Shown: one piece after another, positions 60,285 to 64,000 of the stretch
Layout: the number at the start of each line of letters is the position of its first letter
Position numbering within the stretch: the first letter of the stretch is position 1
From: Mytilus galloprovincialis
Taxonomy: Eukaryota; Mollusca; Bivalvia; Mytilida; Mytilidae
Length of the DNA stretch: 64,000 nucleotides
Assembly: GCF_965363235.1 (NCBI RefSeq)
Contig: NC_134847.1
Span: forward strand, 53,910,439 to 53,974,438
Reading direction: 5' to 3'
Position numbers and translations under genes: made by a program
Notes under the pieces: generated by a model
The model's database searches: none
What the model saw: only the letters and a program-made list of their open reading frames with translations
Told to the model about the DNA's origin: nothing

Positions 60285-60435
60285 AGGGATTTTGGTCCTC
60301 AATGCTCTTCAACTTCGTATTTTATTTGGATTTTTCTTAACTTTTTGGATTCGAGCGTCACTGATGAGTCTTTTTTAGAGGAAACGCGCGTCTGGCTTAA
60401 ATACAAAATTTAAATTCTGGTATCTGTGATAAGTT
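60285..60435 (+). repeat. Dispersed repeat with degenerate hammerhead
   Basis: CTCAATGCTCTTCAACTTCG, TATTTTATTTGG and TCTGGTATCTGTGATAAGTT match 27893-28030 in order. The copy lies in the GAR-1 intron. Confidence 0.6.
60353..60398 (+). ncRNA. Hammerhead ribozyme copy with damaged stem II and stem I
   Basis: Stem I GAGCGTCA, core CTGATGA (60361-60367), GAAA (60381-60384), palindromic ACGCGCGT, cleavage C and TGGC are present. The C that should close stem II next to GAAA is G (60380), and the distal stem I pairing (TGGCTT for TGGCGT) is weakened. Cleavage is likely reduced or lost. Confidence 0.5.
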
Positions 60436-60891
60436 TAATTCCTACATTAAAATAATGTTAGTCTTTTAGAATGTGTGAAACTGTACAATATTGGGTTAGC
60501 TAGTTATGTTACAAGGTAGAAAAGTCATGCTTTCTCATTACTTATTCGTATACTATAATTGATACATATTATTACAATGGTTGTTAAACGCTTGTTTTCT
60601 TTATCTATTATGTAACTTAAGCAATATTTAGAGTGCATTGTAAACTTTTTCGAGGATTTGTATGTCGTTGTGTGATAATTTGTTTCTTGATATTGATGTG
60701 CTTAAAGTTTAAAATATATGTAAAGTAAGTTGTCAAGATCATTACACGTAGTTCGACTAATAAATCATGGCTAAAACTAAGATTGACTTTATATATATTT
60801 TAAATTTTATCTGAAATACATGACCAACGTTTCGATCATCTATCTTAAAGTGATATAACAAAACATTCATCTTGTTATGTAATTTACATAC

Positions 60892-61020
60892 CTTAATATG
60901 TAATAGTTTTCCCATTAAAAAATACTGGCCGCTTCTTGTCTTGCTCAAATACTGGTAACATTTGCATGGGGGAAATGCGTTATCTGTAACCATAGAAAAG
61001 CTGTGTCTCAGAGCAGCCAT
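60892..61020 (-). CDS. GAR-1 first exon: N-terminal half of a GAR domain
   Basis: Starts at ATG and encodes 43 residues, MAALRHSFSMVTDNAFPPCK then CYQYLSKTRSGQYFLMGKLL and HIK, before a consensus donor AAG/GTATGT in phase 0. CKC, followed by YxxG-like QYFLMG and KLL, fits the first half of the GAR domain of GAS2-type proteins. With the 59242 exon the protein is 117 residues, essentially a stand-alone GAR domain. The frame is also open upstream of the ATG to a possible acceptor (TTTTATGTTAG), so this may be an internal exon of a longer gene, for example one with a calponin-homology domain outside the window. Confidence 0.7.
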
Positions 61021-64000
61021 CGTGACTTCACAGCTTCGTATATTCCTAACATAAAATAAAATATTAATTATATTCTACCAAAATTATACCCATACAATTC
61101 ACACTTATAAGACTATTATTATTTAAACGTGGATAATTACTTTGTTTCTGCTGTTCGCTTTAATAATTTTGTGCATGTAAACTGTTAATTATTGATTATA
61201 TGTCCCTAGCATTGCTTTCGCTTTCATGTAAAGAAATATTCAAAATTTAACACTTAAACGTCAAGCCTTAACCATATGCAAAATGTATATAAAGTCTCGA
61301 TAACTCACCACTGCTAGAAATTGTAATGTGAAAATCTGTAGTACTATAAAACTGCCGGTTACAACATAAATAATTTATCCGTTTCTGATAAAAAGTAAGG
61401 GAAGTAAATCAATACACATGAAATGTTATGTTGTTTATGTCTGGTGTTTAAAATTAGTTTGTATATATATATTAATATTAATACTTGTGTTTTATAACTT
61501 TATTTAAAGAGTATTATTGATCATCTTAACGAGATCAATTTTCTCGCTAGAGCCGGTACGGCAAAAGCGAGAAAAGCATTCGAGCTGAGGTGAGATGAAG
61601 TCTATAAATATGTTTAGCTTTGGAAGATTTAACTATATACCACTATAAATAACTAGTAAGTAAGGAGTATGGTTAAAATCTCATCAAACACAGTTTAAAA
61701 AATAACAATAGGCGTGTACCTCATGTTTATAATTTCTTGATTTGTTTGAATAGTATTCTATGTTCTCACTTTCCTTTGATAGTGTTTATTTTAACTACGA
61801 AAGACTTTTGTGTTTCATGTTTTATGTCAATTTCTTCATTATGACTACCTTTGTAGCACATAGCCTTTATAATAAAGATTAACATTACGACATGTACAGA
61901 TGGTATCGTTATAGAATACGGTTTCCTACGTTCAGGTATTGCTATTCAATGATATCGAGAACAAAACTGAACTGGTACATATGGTAGTTGACAAAATGGT
62001 AAATTACGAAAAGTTACTTTAAATGTATGTTACATGTACTTGACAACGAAAGGGTAATTAAGCATCATAAGAAACTCATTTTTATTTATATTTTTTGTGG
62101 AGATTCTGTCTCATAAACGTTTTAAAGACATCATAGTTTATCTATTTGTAACCAATAAGATTGTGCTAGTAACTTAACATTAAAAGTGAGTGCAGGAAAA
62201 AGCAGTGAGGAACTCTAGAGTGGTGCAGGGAAAAAAGTAACACAAACTGACTTGTATTATGAATAATTAACCTTTGCCAAAAGTTGACCCAAATTGCAAA
62301 TAACCGTGTGTTTACTGACGTTGCCCAATCGTTGGGCCAAATATTATATAGTATAGTGGTTTTGAATAGTGCTTTTGTTTTTCAACATATTGCCTACGTT
62401 GGACTAACGGTAGACGTTTCCAGATGATTTGTTGGCTTAACGTTGGGCAAACATTGCCTTTTAGTTTTATGTCGGTTGATAATTGTTTGTTGATATTATG
62501 TTTGTTTATCGTTGGATCTAGAAAACAAATTGTTGATACGTTGTTCCAAAGTGATTATTTTGATAAAACTGGTTAATGTTTATATCACCTGATGTCATGA
62601 ATACAAAAAGAGTTATTGATGGAGTCATGTTGACAAGTGATGAATTAAAAAAAGAAACAGTGATTACTATTTGATTCGAAGTTTGCGTTGAAATAAAACT
62701 AAGCTGGACGGCGGACATATTTTGACATGATATTTTTAAGTGTGTGCAAAAGAGGTTTTTATTTTATTTAACATATGATGGTTACAATTTAATTTTCGGC
62801 ATTATTATACGTTGGTTTATAATTGGGTTTCATTTTTTTTTTTATCAATGAAAAAAAAATATAAATAAGAAGAAAATATTAGTAAAGTTTTAACAATTAA
62901 AATTTATCGTTTAGTGCAATCTAAACATATCTTGTGTTCGAATAAAAATTAATGTACGGCAATTTGTTAGTTAAGCGTTGATAGTTTCACAATCATATTA
63001 AGATCCGAATTTGAACAGTGACATTCAATCTTTTGCACCGGGCTAACAATCTAAATGCATCAACTTGCTAGAAGACGGTTATTAGAAATCACTTTATGTA
63101 ATTGGTCATAATTTTTACATGTGCTTTCAATGATAGTTCCTTGTTGATAAGTTTCTTTGTAAATGGCATTAAAGTTTATTTTGGTTGATTGTTAGCTGTT
63201 AGTACTATGTTGGTTTATCGTTGACCATTAATACTTTTTATCGGACTAGTTGATATAATCGTCTGCTAAAATCTCCTTAAGCGGTAGTAACCGTATATTC
63301 TGTGTACCTTTTGGTCATTTCATTACGATTTTCCATCCTTTTTTATCTTGTTTTTGATTGTTGAGATTTCATTTCATTTCATTCCTTTGTATTCATTTTA
63401 ATTTATGAAAAGTTTAACGTTTAATTTGTCGCAAAAGCTACAAACTTTTGCATAGATGTGTCGATCAATTTTGTTTGAATAAACTGATGTTAATATGGTT
63501 AGATATTATATTTAAAAAATTTATATTGTACGCATACCATTGATTAATTGTTATCAAACACACATATTTAACGTTTTTTTCATAATTTGGCAAAGGTTTT
63601 GTAAAAGAAAGGTCATATTTCTCCAGAATTACACCATGTTGTGCTATGAGCCAACGTTAATTACTTTTGCACAAATAACGATAGGCAAATAAAGTTGTGT
63701 TTGTTCGAACAACGATGTCGAAATGTTAGTTTGCTACCTATTTTGGTCGTAATTTTGCTTTACGTGCACGTGATAAGTTGCATTGAATGATGCCATAATC
63801 GAGGATAACAAGATTGGATCGTGTCTTCATATTCGACAATTGGAATACATCCGTGACACATCTAAACCATATCGGTAAGTCAAATTGTAAAGCGTCCGTT
63901 AATTTGTTAGAAAGAATGACATAAACTGTACTCTATGAACTCTTGTTTTAATAGTTTTCTTGTAAGAATCAACTTTCCAAGATGAAAACAAACATGTTAG
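61021..64000. other. Right-hand flank, nothing supported
   Basis: AT-rich DNA without recognisable exons. Phrases like GTTTATCGTTGGATC and GGTTTATCGTTGACC recur loosely at 62505 and 63212, and a GCCCAATCGTTGGGC palindrome lies at 62322-62336. No calponin-homology exon for GAR-1 was seen on the minus strand. Confidence 0.45.

Noticed and set aside
7772-61020. One giant gene containing all large exons
   Set aside because: Each large exon of GAR-2, GAR-3, GAR-4 and GAR-5 begins with its own ATG and each GAR exon ends with a stop, so separate genes or alternative first exons fit better.

Overview
This is a gene-poor, AT-rich animal nuclear window. The dispersed repeats (at least six families), long introns and domain content suggest a marine bivalve, most likely a mussel related to Mytilus. 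That attribution rests on remembered repeat phrases, not on a search.

The main content is a tandem cluster of genes, all on the minus strand, so gene order runs from high to low coordinates. They pair large, disordered, low-complexity exons with a small terminal exon carrying the GAR (Gas2-related, microtubule-binding) signature VGGGW. I call them GAR-1 (61020-59018, small, the only complete GAR domain), GAR-2 (49572-45807), GAR-3psi (43797-42589, a decayed copy of GAR-3), GAR-3 (39602-36469), GAR-4 (32928 to about 31267, GAR exon apparently degenerate) and GAR-5 (22039-7772, five or six exons). Every intron I can place in the cluster is phase 0, and each GAR exon ends in its own stop codon. 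The unit looks like a repeatedly duplicated cassette of long variable first exon plus GAR terminal exon. In GAR-2, GAR-3 and GAR-5 only the second half of the GAR domain is recognisable, followed by a shared tail (aromatic, then S, H/N/R, Y/F, K-like) just after the canonical domain. GAR-2 and GAR-5 also carry TQT motifs of the kind that bind dynein light chain LC8. A role on microtubules or the ciliary/axonemal cytoskeleton is plausible but inferred.

Between and inside these genes lie mobile and structured DNA. There are four copies of hammerhead ribozyme sequences, two with an intact catalytic core (27939-27980 plus strand, 44511-44556 minus strand). A 2.7 kb terminal-inverted-repeat transposon at 26087-28789 contains a second element, which contains a third. 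There is a 231 bp element with perfect ACATTC target duplications at 8531-8761, a tandem array of about 167 bp units at 52150-53096, two long fold-back elements, and a near-perfect 43 bp palindrome at 4736-4778. A possible small plus-strand gene lies inside a GAR-5 intron (15862-16475). The outermost parts (193-7771 and 61021-64000) and the 49.6-59 kb gap show no convincing genes. An acidic open frame runs in from the left edge (1-192).
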